A stretch of DNA of 64,000 nt from Chengkuizengella marina (GCF_009910845.1 NZ_SIJB01000012.1:1-64000), one strand, 5' to 3'. Counted from the first letter of the stretch, positions 19,402-28,553 are shown. The notes: a model not told the origin generated them from the sequence alone. Made by a program: numbers and translations.

Positions 19402-20817
19402 ATGCAAACGATCCAAGGTTTGAAATTAATGACAATGGAAGATGCTGATCAACTTAATGAAAAAGAGAATCTTAAACTTTTTAAAAAACATATAGGTCAT
19501 AATTTGGGGAAAATGCTCTCCATGTTAGGATTTGCAGATGTGATACCAGTAAGGGCAAATGGAATGTATATTACGTTGAATGATGGAAGAGAAGTTTTAG
19601 ATATGACAGGTCATGTGGGTGTATTAGTTGTGGGACATAATCATCCTAGAATCATTAATGCAAGAAGAAAGTGGGCTGAAAGAGAAGGTTTAGAGACGTG
19701 GAAATTTTTCCCTTCCCCATATCAAGCAGCACTTTGTCACAATCTATCCCTTGTTTTTCCAGAAGATTTAGAGGTGGTATTTTTCTGTAATAGCGGTGCA
19801 GAGGCAAATGAAGGAGCTATGAAACTAGCAGAAAAATATGCAGGACCAGGGAGAGAACTTATCGTATATACAGATATTTCATTTCATGGAAAAACTCATG
19901 CTACATTAACAGTATCAGGCTCTGAAAAACATCAAAATCATCATTTTAATCAACTTGAGAATTGTACGATGGTGAAATATGGTGATATTAACGATTTAAG
20001 AAGAGTAATAGAAGAGAATATGAATAGCAAGGGAGCTACTAGAGTTGGAACTTTTATTGTAGAAGCGATTAGAACAGAAGGAGTAGTTATACCTGATAAA
20101 AACTATTTTAAAGAGGTGCGTGAACTCTGTGATCAATATGATATTGTATTAATTTTTGATGAAATTTATACAGGGTTTGGAAGAACTGGGAAGATGTTTG
20201 CGTTTGAGCACTTTGAAGTATCTCCAGATATTTGTTCCTTCTCAAAAGCTTTTGGTGGAGGAAAAGCTACATTTGCTGCTTTTATTACTAAACCATGGAT
20301 TTTTAACAAGGCTTACTCAAAAATGAATGAAGCAACTCTTCATTCTACTACGTATAATGGCTATGGTGAAGAAATTGTATCTGCCATGGAAACCATGCAT
20401 ATCATCAATGACGAAAATTTAGTCTCTAATTCTGAGGAGATGGGAGAATATTTATTGAAACGTCTTGAGGAAGTGAAAAATGAATTTCCAGACATTGTTG
20501 AATATGTAAGTGGTATTGGATTGTTAACATGTATTAAGTTTAAGTCTAAGACCAAAAAAATGGTAAAGTTATTCTCAAATCGTGGTGGGGAGACGATTGA
20601 TAAATTTATAACTGGAGCTATCATTACTTTATTGTTCAAAAAACATAATATATTAACTTTTACACCTCCACACGATTCATCTCAGTTATTGATTACACCT
20701 AGCTTAATTATAAACAAAAAACAGATAGATTTTTTTATAGAGTCTCTTAAAGAAGTTTTAAGTGAAAATCTTTGGAAGGTTGGTTTTGATTATATAAAAA
20801 AATTGACTCCCCTTTGA
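19402..20817 (+). CDS. Class III (PLP-dependent) aminotransferase
   Basis: 471 residues of fold-type I. PLP features are in order: NSGAEANEGAMKLA (phosphate binding), the LIFDEIYTGFGRTG segment with the ring-stacking Asp, and the Schiff-base lysine in CSFSKAFGGGKA. It resembles the diaminobutyrate/acetylornithine-type branch, with a longer N-terminus than usual. ATG 19402 follows GGAGG; TTG 19396 overlaps it. Its place in the glycan cluster suggests amination of a sugar or supply of an amino-acid decoration, but the substrate is not known. Confidence 0.87.
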   Translation: MQTIQGLKLMTMEDADQLNEKENLKLFKKHIGHNLGKMLSMLGFADVIPVRANGMYITLNDGREVLDMTGHVGVLVVGHNHPRIINARRKWAEREGLETWKFFPSPYQAALCHNLSLVFPEDLEVVFFCNSGAEANEGAMKLAEKYAGPGRELIVYTDISFHGKTHATLTVSGSEKHQNHHFNQLENCTMVKYGDINDLRRVIEENMNSKGATRVGTFIVEAIRTEGVVIPDKNYFKEVRELCDQYDIVLIFDEIYTGFGRTGKMFAFEHFEVSPDICSFSKAFGGGKATFAAFITKPWIFNKAYSKMNEATLHSTTYNGYGEEIVSAMETMHIINDENLVSNSEEMGEYLLKRLEEVKNEFPDIVEYVSGIGLLTCIKFKSKTKKMVKLFSNRGGETIDKFITGAIITLLFKKHNILTFTPPHDSSQLLITPSLIINKKQIDFFIESLKEVLSENLWKVGFDYIKKLTPL

Positions 20818-20926
20818 GTTATTTACCTTTATATACTAACTGTATGAATGATATCTGGTATAGTGAACGATAAATTCGTTTAAGTGAAGTTTAAATAATA
20901 TGATTAGTTTAGGAGAATGAATAAAT

Positions 20927-21940
20927 ATGAAATTAAATTGGAAGCATTATATTTCTATACTTTTAATAATTACAGCGTTAATATTTGAATGGTTTATTAT
21001 TGGAAAAATATACTGGTGGAATGTTGCGGCAAGTGTTCCATCAATATTCTTATTTGTATTGCCAATCATCATATTGATTTTATCTATTAAAGAAAAGAAG
21101 AAATTATTTTTTATTTTTAGTTCAATTATTTTATTGTTTATCATTATACCTAAAACGGATATTAATCCTTATGCATTACAGGTACAGAAAGATGTTGATG
21201 ATACGGCTATAAAAGTAATGGGATGGAATACAGATCTTTGGGATATGCGAGATGAATATGATGGGCTGTATGAATTTCTAGTAAGTATGGATCAAGATAT
21301 ATATATACTACAAGAATACGAATACTCAGATAATTGGGTGCCTTATTTTATAGATAGATTTGACGAGATAAAGTCCCATTTTCCTGATTATGAAATATTA
21401 ACAAGTAATCAATATGTGATTATTAGTAAATATCCGATCATAGATCATGAATTATCTGAAACGACACAAGTATTAATGGCTAAACTTGATATAGAGGGAC
21501 AAGAAACAACGGTTATTGATGTTCATATTAGACCGCATGTTGACCTCGGTAATAGTATTTTTACATCTATTTTTTGGGATTATGCTAAAGTAAGGCATAT
21601 ATTGAGAACTAAAGGCTTTAGAGAAATTGAAGATTATATGGCACAGGCTGAGGGTAATCCAATCATAGTTACAGGTGATTTTAATACGACTAAATTCATG
21701 GGAGGATTAGAAAATATAAGCGGCCAATTGGAAGATACTATTAAATACTATGATAAATTTTTAACTAATACTTGGGAAAGAGATGGTCGATTTTTATGGC
21801 GAATAGATTATTTCTTTGTGAATGATGAGATAGAGGTTTTATCTTATGATACTGTAACAAATACTAAGCTTTCAGATCACAGAGCAATGTTTGTAATTTT
21901 GAGGTTAAAGGATAATAAAAAAGTAGCTTCTGAACTGTAA
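20927..21940 (+). CDS. Membrane-anchored endonuclease/exonuclease/phosphatase (EEP) family protein
   Basis: 337 residues. Two or three N-terminal transmembrane segments (residues 7-82) precede an EEP catalytic domain with the family motifs GWNTDLWD, the Glu in LQEYEY, DVHIRP, GDFNTTKF and the terminal SDHRAMF. This architecture resembles exported EEP hydrolases acting on phosphodiesters (lipid or polyol phosphates) outside the cell rather than on DNA. It may trim teichoic-acid-like or lipid-linked material, which fits the surroundings but is inference. Ribosome site TAGGAG precedes the ATG. Confidence 0.82.
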   Translation: MKLNWKHYISILLIITALIFEWFIIGKIYWWNVAASVPSIFLFVLPIIILILSIKEKKKLFFIFSSIILLFIIIPKTDINPYALQVQKDVDDTAIKVMGWNTDLWDMRDEYDGLYEFLVSMDQDIYILQEYEYSDNWVPYFIDRFDEIKSHFPDYEILTSNQYVIISKYPIIDHELSETTQVLMAKLDIEGQETTVIDVHIRPHVDLGNSIFTSIFWDYAKVRHILRTKGFREIEDYMAQAEGNPIIVTGDFNTTKFMGGLENISGQLEDTIKYYDKFLTNTWERDGRFLWRIDYFFVNDEIEVLSYDTVTNTKLSDHRAMFVILRLKDNKKVASEL

Positions 21941-22011
21941 AATATATTTTATAATAAAATATACAATCAGAGTAAGGATTGTTTAATTATATGATGAGAA
22001 GGAAGGTAAGT

Positions 22012-22464
22012 ATGAGCAAAAACATGTTAAATACAAATGTGATTACACAAATTGGAATCATCGTTAAAGATGTTGAGAAGACGTCACAAATGTTTGCAGA
22101 TTTTTTCGGTGTAGATAAACCTGAGGCATTTTGGACAGATGCAGCAGATAAAGCACAAACAGAATATAAAGGCAGCTCAACTAAAGCAAGGGCAAGATTA
22201 GCTTTTTTCGATATGGGATCTCTTCAATTGGAATTAATTCAACCTGATGAAAATCCTAGTACATGGCGGGAGTTTTTAGATGAAAAAGGTGAGGGTGTAC
22301 ATCATATCGCTTTTGAAGTTAAAGGATTATTTGAGAAAATAAAAGTCTTAGAAAATCAAAATATGCCCCTTGTTCAAAAAGGTGAATTTGATGGTGGTCG
22401 ATATGCTTATATGGATACTAGCCATAATTTAAAGGTAATTCTTGAATTATTGGAAATTGATTAA
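22012..22464 (+). CDS. VOC (glyoxalase/methylmalonyl-CoA epimerase-like) protein
   Basis: 150 residues of paired beta-alpha-beta-beta-beta units. Candidate metal ligands are the Gln/His of TQIGIIVKDVEK, Glu in LQLELIQP, His in GVHHIAFEV and Glu in VILELLEI. It is most like the lactoylglutathione lyase/methylmalonyl-CoA epimerase group, but a specific substrate is not supported. GGAAGG lies 5 bases before ATG 22012. It is the last gene before a strong terminator. Confidence 0.83.
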   Translation: MSKNMLNTNVITQIGIIVKDVEKTSQMFADFFGVDKPEAFWTDAADKAQTEYKGSSTKARARLAFFDMGSLQLELIQPDENPSTWREFLDEKGEGVHHIAFEVKGLFEKIKVLENQNMPLVQKGEFDGGRYAYMDTSHNLKVILELLEID

Positions 22465-22498
22465 TACATAGTAGTGATTATGAACATACTCCTTTCAC

Positions 22499-22529
22499 TC
22501 CATTCTCTAAATTGAGAATGGATTTTTTT
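22499..22529 (+). terminator. Terminator closing the glycan gene set
   Basis: A 9-bp stem TCCATTCTC with GAGAATGGA, 6-nt loop, then seven T residues. Confidence 0.88.
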
Positions 22530-22634
22530 ATCAAAATAAAGCTAAATACTGACTTTCGATCAAAGTGTCAAGTTATCTTATAAATTTGTACGACTGTCTA
22601 CGGATATACATACAATCAAATTCAATAAATTGTT

Positions 22635-22643
22635 CATACGATA
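22635..22643 (+). promoter_or_regulatory. Sigma-K-like -10 element
   Basis: CATACGATA fits the mother-cell sigma-K -10 pattern CATANNNTA. The following bases (TGATGAACGATAA) resemble those after the same element in the leaders at 52794 and 56393 (AGATGAACGGGTAA type), all before small unknown proteins. No convincing -35 was identified. Confidence 0.45.
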
Positions 22644-22702
22644 TGATGAACGATAAATAAAAGATAAAATTCGTTCAATGATATGTAGGAGGTGTATTAA
22701 AA

Positions 22703-23059
22703 TTGGCTTTTTGCGTTCGTCTTAAGGAACCCGTAAATGCACAAGTTAATATACAAGAATTTATTCAAGTTTGTGCTTTTACAACTACCCCAACAGATAA
22801 GGACACTTATGTTTTAGTAACTTTGGGTGATCGTAACCAAGTTGATGATATAGATTTTGTATTTAGTGATGGAACTCCAATTTTATTTAATGAAGTAGGA
22901 GCCAGTAGATTTGATGATGTTATTCTGAACACATGTGCTAATATTATTGGCACTTTTAAGAGACCAGGGGAATATATATTTAATGTAGCTTTATTAGAGC
23001 AAGATACTAACGATCGACTGGATGTTGAAGTTGCAGTTGTTAAAGTTGCTAGGTCTTAA
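22703..23059 (+). CDS. Small beta-rich protein of unknown function, probably sporulation-expressed
   Basis: 118 residues from a TTG start with AGGAGGTG 8 bases upstream. I do not recognise a family. The sequence is beta-strand rich, acidic and without signal peptide or membrane helix (e.g. QVNIQEFIQVCAFTTTPTD, ending in DVEVAVVKVARS). Its promoter region shares the sigma-K-like element and flanking bases with the island genes at 51.9, 52.8 and 56.4 kb, whose products are of similar size and build. A spore-surface role is therefore possible. Confidence 0.65.
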   Translation: MAFCVRLKEPVNAQVNIQEFIQVCAFTTTPTDKDTYVLVTLGDRNQVDDIDFVFSDGTPILFNEVGASRFDDVILNTCANIIGTFKRPGEYIFNVALLEQDTNDRLDVEVAVVKVARS

Positions 23060-23178
23060 TCATAACCTAATAGGACTAAGGTTGTAATTATTATCATTCA
23101 AAAATATGTTAAGAGGGACTGAAAAGAGATGAATTTCTCAATATCAGTCCCTTTGTTCATGGTTTACATTCGTTATAT

Positions 23179-24207
23179 TTAAACGATGAAGAATGTAAAA
23201 ACAGATAACAGAACGGATGTGATGACCATCGCTATAAATGGGCGCATAGCTTTTGAACGGAGTGCATTTAGGTTTACATGTAAGCCTAAACCTGCCATAG
23301 CCATCGTTAACAAAAAGGTTGTAAAGATTGATATATTACTTATGATTTCATTAGGAATTACAATGATGTTACCAATCACATAGCTTCCAACTAAACTCAT
23401 TGCTATAAAGCCAACTAGGAACCATGGGAAATGAATTTTCGTATCTTCTGTCCCCCCTGATTGTTTTCTCTTTTTCCAGAAAATTAGAATAAAACATAAA
23501 GGAACAAGTAAGAATACACGTCCAAGTTTAGCCAGTAATGCAATGGCTAACACCTCCTCACCAGCAGGTGCAGCAGCAGTAGCAACATTTGCTAATTCAT
23601 GTAAACTTACTCCTGCCCAAATCCCAAATTGATCAGGTGTAAGAGGTAAAACGGGAATTAACAATACATAAATGATGGAAAATATAGTACCAATTAAAGC
23701 AATGATGCCTATACTGATTGCAGTATCTTCTTCTCTAGATTTTAGAATAGGAGAGACGGCAGCAATGGCTGCTGCACCACAAACCCCGGTTCCAACACCA
23801 ACTAACAACGATAAGTTTAAATCTGCCTTTAGCCATTTAGCAATGACAAGCGTCAATACGATTGATACAACAATAGAAAAGATTGCGAAACCAACTAAAC
23901 CTAGTCCTTGTTTGAATATAATGTCTATATTTAACTTTAAGCCATATAGAATTATGGCAAGTCGTAATAAAATTTTTGCTGAAAAAATAATCCCTGATTT
24001 AATTTTTTCAGGATAACCAATAATTTGTCGATAAAAGATGGAAATGATAATGGCAGTTGCTAAAGGTCCTATGTATTGAAATCCGGGAAATTTAGCTACT
24101 TGAAAACTTAAAAGAGCAATGATGAAAGTAAACATGACTCCACCAGTCCAGTAAAAAAGCGGTTTAACATTAATGGAATGTGACTTTTTTAAAACGTTTT
24201 CATTCAT
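23179..24207 (-). CDS. YeiH/YeiH-like putative sulfate (sulfite) exporter family membrane protein
   Basis: 342 residues with about ten transmembrane helices. Family signatures are the glycine-rich GVGTGVCGAAAIAAVSPI segment and GVSLHELANVATAAAPAGEE, typical of the conserved family of YeiH proteins. Several members are linked to sulfur metabolism and controlled by a divergent LysR gene, as here. The transported solute is not proven. The gene is divergent from lysR at 24348 with a 140-base shared control region. Confidence 0.88.
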   Translation of the reverse strand: MNENVLKKSHSINVKPLFYWTGGVMFTFIIALLSFQVAKFPGFQYIGPLATAIIISIFYRQIIGYPEKIKSGIIFSAKILLRLAIILYGLKLNIDIIFKQGLGLVGFAIFSIVVSIVLTLVIAKWLKADLNLSLLVGVGTGVCGAAAIAAVSPILKSREEDTAISIGIIALIGTIFSIIYVLLIPVLPLTPDQFGIWAGVSLHELANVATAAAPAGEEVLAIALLAKLGRVFLLVPLCFILIFWKKRKQSGGTEDTKIHFPWFLVGFIAMSLVGSYVIGNIIVIPNEIISNISIFTTFLLTMAMAGLGLHVNLNALRSKAMRPFIAMVITSVLLSVFTFFIV

Positions 24208-24271
24208 GAGAGAACCTCTCTAATCATATTTCTTAAATTTAGCATAAATCATCCTATTGAATAAGAAAAAT

Positions 24272-24301
24272 AAATCATAATAATATTTATAATAATGATT
24301 T
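24272..24301. promoter_or_regulatory. Inverted repeat in the yeiH-lysR divergent control region
   Basis: AAATCAT and ATGATTT flank an AT-rich centre (arms 24272-24278 and 24295-24301). The spacing and location between the divergent genes suit a LysR-type recognition site that would serve both promoters. TACAAT at 24310-24315 is a possible -10 for the lysR gene. Confidence 0.4.
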
Positions 24302-24347
24302 ACTTATGATACAATAGAAACAACAAAAAGAGAGGTCGTGGTTATCC

Positions 24348-25223
24348 ATGGATCATCAATTACTTGTTTTTACTACAGTTGTAGAGAAGGAGAATTTTTC
24401 CCGTGCAGCGGAAGAACTACATATGACTCAGCCTGCTGTTAGCCAATACATTCAAGCCCTTGAACAGCAGATAGGGACAAGATTATTAGAACGGAGCAAT
24501 AAATTTGTTCGATTAAATATGGCAGGAGAAATCGTATATCATCATGCAAAGGAAATATTGGGACATTATACTAGGATGCAATATTTAGTAGATGATTTAA
24601 TGAATAAAGCAAGCGGAAATTTATTTATAGGTGCAAGTTATTCTTTTGGTGAATATGTATTACCCCAAATGATTTCAAATATGCTTGAGGATTATCCACT
24701 TATTAAACCTTCTATTACGATTAGAAATTCAAAAAGAATTGTAAACCTTATCATTAAAAATGAACTAGAAATTGGTATCGTAGAAGGTGAGTTCAATCAC
24801 CAAAGTTTAAATATAGAACCATTTGCAGAAGACTTAATGTATGTTGCGGTTGCTGCAAATCATCCATTTTCACGTCAAAAAAACATAACGAAACAAGAAC
24901 TGGAATCGGAAACATGGATCATAAGAGAGGAAGGATCTGGTACAAGAGAAGCGGCAGATAAAATGTTTAAAACATTAACATTAAATCCTACTAATAAAAT
25001 GGAGTTTGGGAGTACACAAATTATAAAGGAATCAGTAGAATCAGGAATTGGCATTTCATTGCTTTCAAAATGGGCAATTCAAAGGGAATTATCTTCTGGT
25101 ACATTACATGTGATAGAGTATGAAGGTTTACCCGTTCGAAGAAAGTTCTCTATTGTAACTAGGACCGTTCCTTTTCAAACAAAAGCAATGGAAATATTTT
25201 TGAAATTATTAAGAGAACAGTGA
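24348..25223 (+). CDS. LysR family transcriptional regulator
   Basis: 291 residues. The N-terminal winged HTH is clear: LLVFTTVVEKENFSRAAEEL then HMTQPAVSQYIQALEQQIG. The C-terminal part is the two-lobed inducer-binding domain. It is divergent from the YeiH exporter, which it probably activates, like CysL/YwfK-type regulators of Bacillales. GAGAGGTCG lies upstream of the ATG. The effector is unknown. Confidence 0.92.
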   Translation: MDHQLLVFTTVVEKENFSRAAEELHMTQPAVSQYIQALEQQIGTRLLERSNKFVRLNMAGEIVYHHAKEILGHYTRMQYLVDDLMNKASGNLFIGASYSFGEYVLPQMISNMLEDYPLIKPSITIRNSKRIVNLIIKNELEIGIVEGEFNHQSLNIEPFAEDLMYVAVAANHPFSRQKNITKQELESETWIIREEGSGTREAADKMFKTLTLNPTNKMEFGSTQIIKESVESGIGISLLSKWAIQRELSSGTLHVIEYEGLPVRRKFSIVTRTVPFQTKAMEIFLKLLREQ

Positions 25224-25311
25224 AAGTAAAATTGTTTTTTATGAGATAATCCAATATTGTTTGGGTAATTTATTTTTTAAAACATATGGTTAAGTATTCT
25301 TTATTAAGAAA

Positions 25312-25339
25312 GGGAACTTTTATTTAAAGGAAAGTTCCC
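25312..25339. terminator. Hairpin between convergent lysR and P450 genes
   Basis: GGGAACTTT pairs with AAAGTTCCC over a 10-nt loop. It lies between two convergent genes and is followed by only weak T-runs on either strand, so it may be a shared terminator. Confidence 0.45.
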
Positions 25340-25406
25340 ATGTATGAATGAATAACGATGATATTTTTTAAGAGATTTATTGTATTTTAAAAGGTTGATT
25401 CTAATT

Positions 25407-26720
25407 CTATTCACGTCTTTTTAAAGTCATCTCTAATCCATTTTTTGGACTTAATGTGATTAATGGTTCTACTTCAACCTTGGTAGGGTTATGGAGTAGT
25501 AATTTATATTGTTGAGCAATGGTCACTAATATAAGTGCTGCTTCCTGCAAAGCAAAGTGATTTCCAATACATACTCTTGCCCCACCTCCAAAGGGGAAAT
25601 ATGAAAATTTTGGGTTGTTTTTAATGTTATCATCTAAAAATCTTTCTGGAATAAATTCATCTGCCCTATCATAATAAAGTGGGCTTCTGTGTAATGCATA
25701 TTGGCTTAATAAGATTTCGTCTCCCTTTTTAAACAGGTGATTTCCAATTTTTACTTCTTCTACGACTTTTCTTCGTAATTGGTATACTACTGGATAAAAT
25801 CTGAGTGATTCTTGTATGATGAGATCTGTATATTGTAGGTTTTTAAGATCATGAATCTTCGGGGGTTTGCCTGCAAGAACCGTATCAATCTCTTCATAAA
25901 GTTTTTGTTCAACTTCTGGATGTTGAGAAACTAAAAACCATATCCAAGATAACATATTTGCGGTTGTACCGTGTCCTGCAACAAAAATGGTCATCACTTG
26001 ATCTTTAATTTCTTCATTTGTCAATTGATTATTACTTTCATCCCTAGTTTTTAATAAAAGAGATAATAAATCGTGGTAATTATCTATATTTTCACTCTTC
26101 CTTTTTTCTATTATAGATAATACAACCTGATTTAATAGTTGTATGTTTTGACGGAAGTCCATAATTTCTTTTTCATCAACTTGTGTATTCCCTGTATTTT
26201 TCATAATGAACCTTGCAAAATTTTTTAAAGAGGCGCGTAAATCACCTAAAAGATTTTTATCAGCTTTGGTTCCAAACATAGTGTCAGTAATGATGTTTAA
26301 GGTGACCTCGTTCATTTCTCTTGATACATCTCTCTGCTGTCCGTCCTCCCAATTTTCTAATAGAGAAACGGTATGTTTTATCATATGAGGGGCAAAATGT
26401 TCAATGGATTGAAACATGGGTTGCATTAATTTACGATCTTTTCGATGCTTATGACCTTTACTAGTCACAAGCCCTTCCCCTAATAAGCTTTTTAATAGAT
26501 TTGCAGTTGTTCCTTTTTCAAAATATTTTTGTTTTGTCACAAGTACTTCTTGAATATCCTCTGCATTAAATAAAATATAGATTCCTTTGTTTGGTTCTGG
26601 AATATACACCACACGATCTTTCATATATTTTTTTTGAAGTGTTATTATGCCATTTAAATCACTTTGAAACATCTTTGTTTCTTCATAGCTACCAACCGGA
26701 ATTTTTGATCTTACTTCCAT
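25407..26720 (-). CDS. Cytochrome P450
   Basis: 437 residues, a soluble bacterial-size P450. The haem-binding loop FPFGGGARVCIG has its Cys ligand near residue 380. The ExxR motif is ESLRF (about 302), followed by PERF-type PERFLDD. The I-helix reads VAGHGTTA (about 245), where most relatives have an acidic residue (AGHETT); Gly here could alter proton delivery. Overall it resembles the CYP102-like/class E group of Bacillales. No redox partner lies next to it. A perfect 11-bp inverted repeat lies 35 bases upstream of the start. Confidence 0.93.
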   Translation of the reverse strand: MEVRSKIPVGSYEETKMFQSDLNGIITLQKKYMKDRVVYIPEPNKGIYILFNAEDIQEVLVTKQKYFEKGTTANLLKSLLGEGLVTSKGHKHRKDRKLMQPMFQSIEHFAPHMIKHTVSLLENWEDGQQRDVSREMNEVTLNIITDTMFGTKADKNLLGDLRASLKNFARFIMKNTGNTQVDEKEIMDFRQNIQLLNQVVLSIIEKRKSENIDNYHDLLSLLLKTRDESNNQLTNEEIKDQVMTIFVAGHGTTANMLSWIWFLVSQHPEVEQKLYEEIDTVLAGKPPKIHDLKNLQYTDLIIQESLRFYPVVYQLRRKVVEEVKIGNHLFKKGDEILLSQYALHRSPLYYDRADEFIPERFLDDNIKNNPKFSYFPFGGGARVCIGNHFALQEAALILVTIAQQYKLLLHNPTKVEVEPLITLSPKNGLEMTLKRRE

Positions 26721-26755
26721 TTATTTAGATTCCTCCTCAACATAAAGAAGATTGT

Positions 26756-26781
26756 GGTTTTACTTTTCACAAAGTAAAACC
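26756..26781 (-). promoter_or_regulatory. Perfect inverted repeat upstream of the P450 gene (candidate operator)
   Basis: GGTTTTACTTT and AAAGTAAAACC (11 bp each, 4-nt centre) lie between the P450 start codon and its presumed promoter. It has no T-tail on the P450 strand, so an operator or mRNA-leader hairpin is likelier than a terminator. Confidence 0.5.
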
Positions 26782-26829
26782 TAGAATAATGATCATCCTG
26801 ATTTTACCATATTATTATATATAAGAGTG

Positions 26830-26861
26830 AAAATAACTTTTTTATATAAAAAAGTTATTTT
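26830..26861. terminator. AT-rich perfect hairpin between P450 and mqnD
   Basis: A 14-bp stem, AAAATAACTTTTTT with its exact complement, around an ATAT loop. With the next hairpin it insulates the P450 gene from read-through of the upstream mqn genes. Confidence 0.5.
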
Positions 26862-26896
26862 TATTCTTTAAAGGGAGAGGTAATGTTGTTCCATAT

Positions 26897-26928
26897 AAAA
26901 AAACGTTGGTAATCATTCCAACGTTTTT
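26897..26928 (-). terminator. Terminator of the mqnBD operon
   Basis: On the minus strand an 11-bp stem AAAAACGTTGG/CCAACGTTTTT with an 8-nt loop continues into seven T residues, 40 bases after the mqnD stop. Confidence 0.82.
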
Positions 26929-26968
26929 CAATTTTGTTTTTAAATGTTCCTTTTATTTTCAAAGGAGT

Positions 26969-27811
26969 TTATTTTAACTGGTTTAAATTTAACTTTGGAA
27001 CTAATTCATGTTCTGCTGCTCTATTAAGTAAAGAATGGATGGCTTCATATCCTTTATCCCCAAGATTAGCACTGAATTCATTTACATATAAATTTATATG
27101 TGCTTTAGCAATTTCTGGGGACATTTCTTGTGCGTGTGTCATGACATAATCTTTTGAAGCATCTGGATGTTTCCATGCATATTGAACAGAGGCACGAATC
27201 CAAGAAGTTATAGCTTCAAGGTTCAAGGATTTATGTGCAATGATAGCTCCAAGTGGAATAGGTAGATCTGTGTCTGATTCCCACCAATCTCCTAAATCGA
27301 CTATCATTGATAATCCATAGGATGGATAAGTAAAACGTGCTTCATGTATAACTAAACCAGCATCCACTTTTCCATCACGAACAGCTGGCATAATTTTATG
27401 AAAAGGCATGACAATAATTTCACCTACTCCACCTTGTACGTGTTCAGCAGCCCATAGTCTAAATAATAAATATGCTGTTGACTTTTCACTAGGAACAGCT
27501 ACACATTTACCTGATAAAGAAGTTGGATCTTCCACACTTTCTTTTTTATTAGTAAGTAAAAGCGGTCCACAACCTCTTCCTAGCGCACCTCCACATGGCA
27601 AAAGTGCATATTCTGGGAGAGCCCATGGTAGAGCCGCATAAGATATTTTTAAAATATTAGGCTTATTATCATCATTGGAGAGAACAATTTTGTTGGTAAT
27701 GTCGATATCGGCATAGGTAACATTAAGTTTGGGTGCATCAGGAATGAGACCGTGTACCCATGCATGGAATATAAATGTATCATTAGGACAAGGTGAAAAA
27801 TATATGTTCAA
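26969..27811 (-). CDS. mqnD: 1,4-dihydroxy-6-naphthoate synthase (futalosine pathway)
   Basis: Last step of the soluble part of futalosine-type menaquinone synthesis: cyclic dehypoxanthinyl futalosine to 1,4-dihydroxy-6-naphthoate. It has a periplasmic-binding-protein fold, 280 residues. Family features include the N-terminal YFSPCPNDTFIFHAWVHG with the PCPND motif, ILKISYAALPWAL, and LPCGGALGRGCGPLLL. The start is TTG 27811 inside a 4-base overlap with the end of mqnB, with GAGGTG upstream, so translation is coupled. The genes for the earlier steps (mqnA, mqnC, mqnE) were not seen in the window. Confidence 0.92.
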   Translation of the reverse strand: MNIYFSPCPNDTFIFHAWVHGLIPDAPKLNVTYADIDITNKIVLSNDDNKPNILKISYAALPWALPEYALLPCGGALGRGCGPLLLTNKKESVEDPTSLSGKCVAVPSEKSTAYLLFRLWAAEHVQGGVGEIIVMPFHKIMPAVRDGKVDAGLVIHEARFTYPSYGLSMIVDLGDWWESDTDLPIPLGAIIAHKSLNLEAITSWIRASVQYAWKHPDASKDYVMTHAQEMSPEIAKAHINLYVNEFSANLGDKGYEAIHSLLNRAAEHELVPKLNLNQLK

Positions 27812-28464
27812 TTGAACACCTCCTGTAGAATTGTACTTGTTTTAGTAAGACCTTCAAATGCCTCTTTCATACGCCATGCTTCTCTATCTCTTGGTCCAAC
27901 AGGGTTTGAAATTGAGCGTATCTCTAAAAAGGGAATGTTTAATTCATGTGCAGCAGTTGCAACTCCAAAACCTTCCATTGCTTCAACAGCTGCTCCCTTT
28001 ATCCGATTAGTAAGTTTTAATGCCGTTTCAGAAGTACCTGTAACGGTTGATAGTGTTAATATAGGGCCTATATGGACAATAAGTTCTGTAGTTTTAAGTG
28101 CTTGATATACTTTGTTCATGAGGTTAATATCCACTTTCAAGAGAGTAGAGCCAAAACCAAGTTCATCTAACCTACAAAAACCTTCAGCAGTTTCAACACC
28201 TAAATCAGCAGCAATGATTTCATTTGCAATCACGATCGAACCAACCTCAACAACATCAGCAAATCCTCCACCAATTCCCATGCTGATGACTACATCATAT
28301 TTTGATGAACATATGGCTCTAGTTGTGTTAGCAGCTGCTGATGAAGGACCAACACCAGCTGCAATTACATGAATATTGTTTGTATTATGAAGACCTTTTA
28401 ATATTGCTTCTTTTTCTGCTTCAACAGCAGTCACAATAAGTATTTGTTTATCCTTTGCAATCAT
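27808..28464 (-). CDS. mqnB: Futalosine hydrolase
   Basis: Nucleosidase that releases hypoxanthine from futalosine. 218 residues of the MTA/SAH nucleosidase-like phosphorylase fold, with ILIVTAVEAEKEAIL at the N-terminus, VISMGIGGGFADVVEVGS as the purine site, and MEGFGVATAAHELNIPFLEI as the ribose site (E and D/E catalytic region). It is the first gene of a two-gene operon with mqnD. Together they show that this organism makes menaquinone by the futalosine route. Confidence 0.9.
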   Translation of the reverse strand: MIAKDKQILIVTAVEAEKEAILKGLHNTNNIHVIAAGVGPSSAAANTTRAICSSKYDVVISMGIGGGFADVVEVGSIVIANEIIAADLGVETAEGFCRLDELGFGSTLLKVDINLMNKVYQALKTTELIVHIGPILTLSTVTGTSETALKLTNRIKGAAVEAMEGFGVATAAHELNIPFLEIRSISNPVGPRDREAWRMKEAFEGLTKTSTILQEVFN

Positions 28465-28531
28465 TGAATATCACCCTTATGTTTTATTACTAAACTGAAA
28501 TGTTTAAAAAATGCATTTTCGAATACCTTCT

Positions 28532-28553
28532 AATAATAAGCATACTTATTATT
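28532..28553. repeat. Short perfect inverted repeat between mqnB and the CocE-like gene
   Basis: AATAATAAG and CTTATTATT (9 bp each) flank CATA, 68 bases upstream of mqnB. It could be an operator for either divergent gene. I see no gene in the 357-base gap 28465-28821. Confidence 0.35.
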
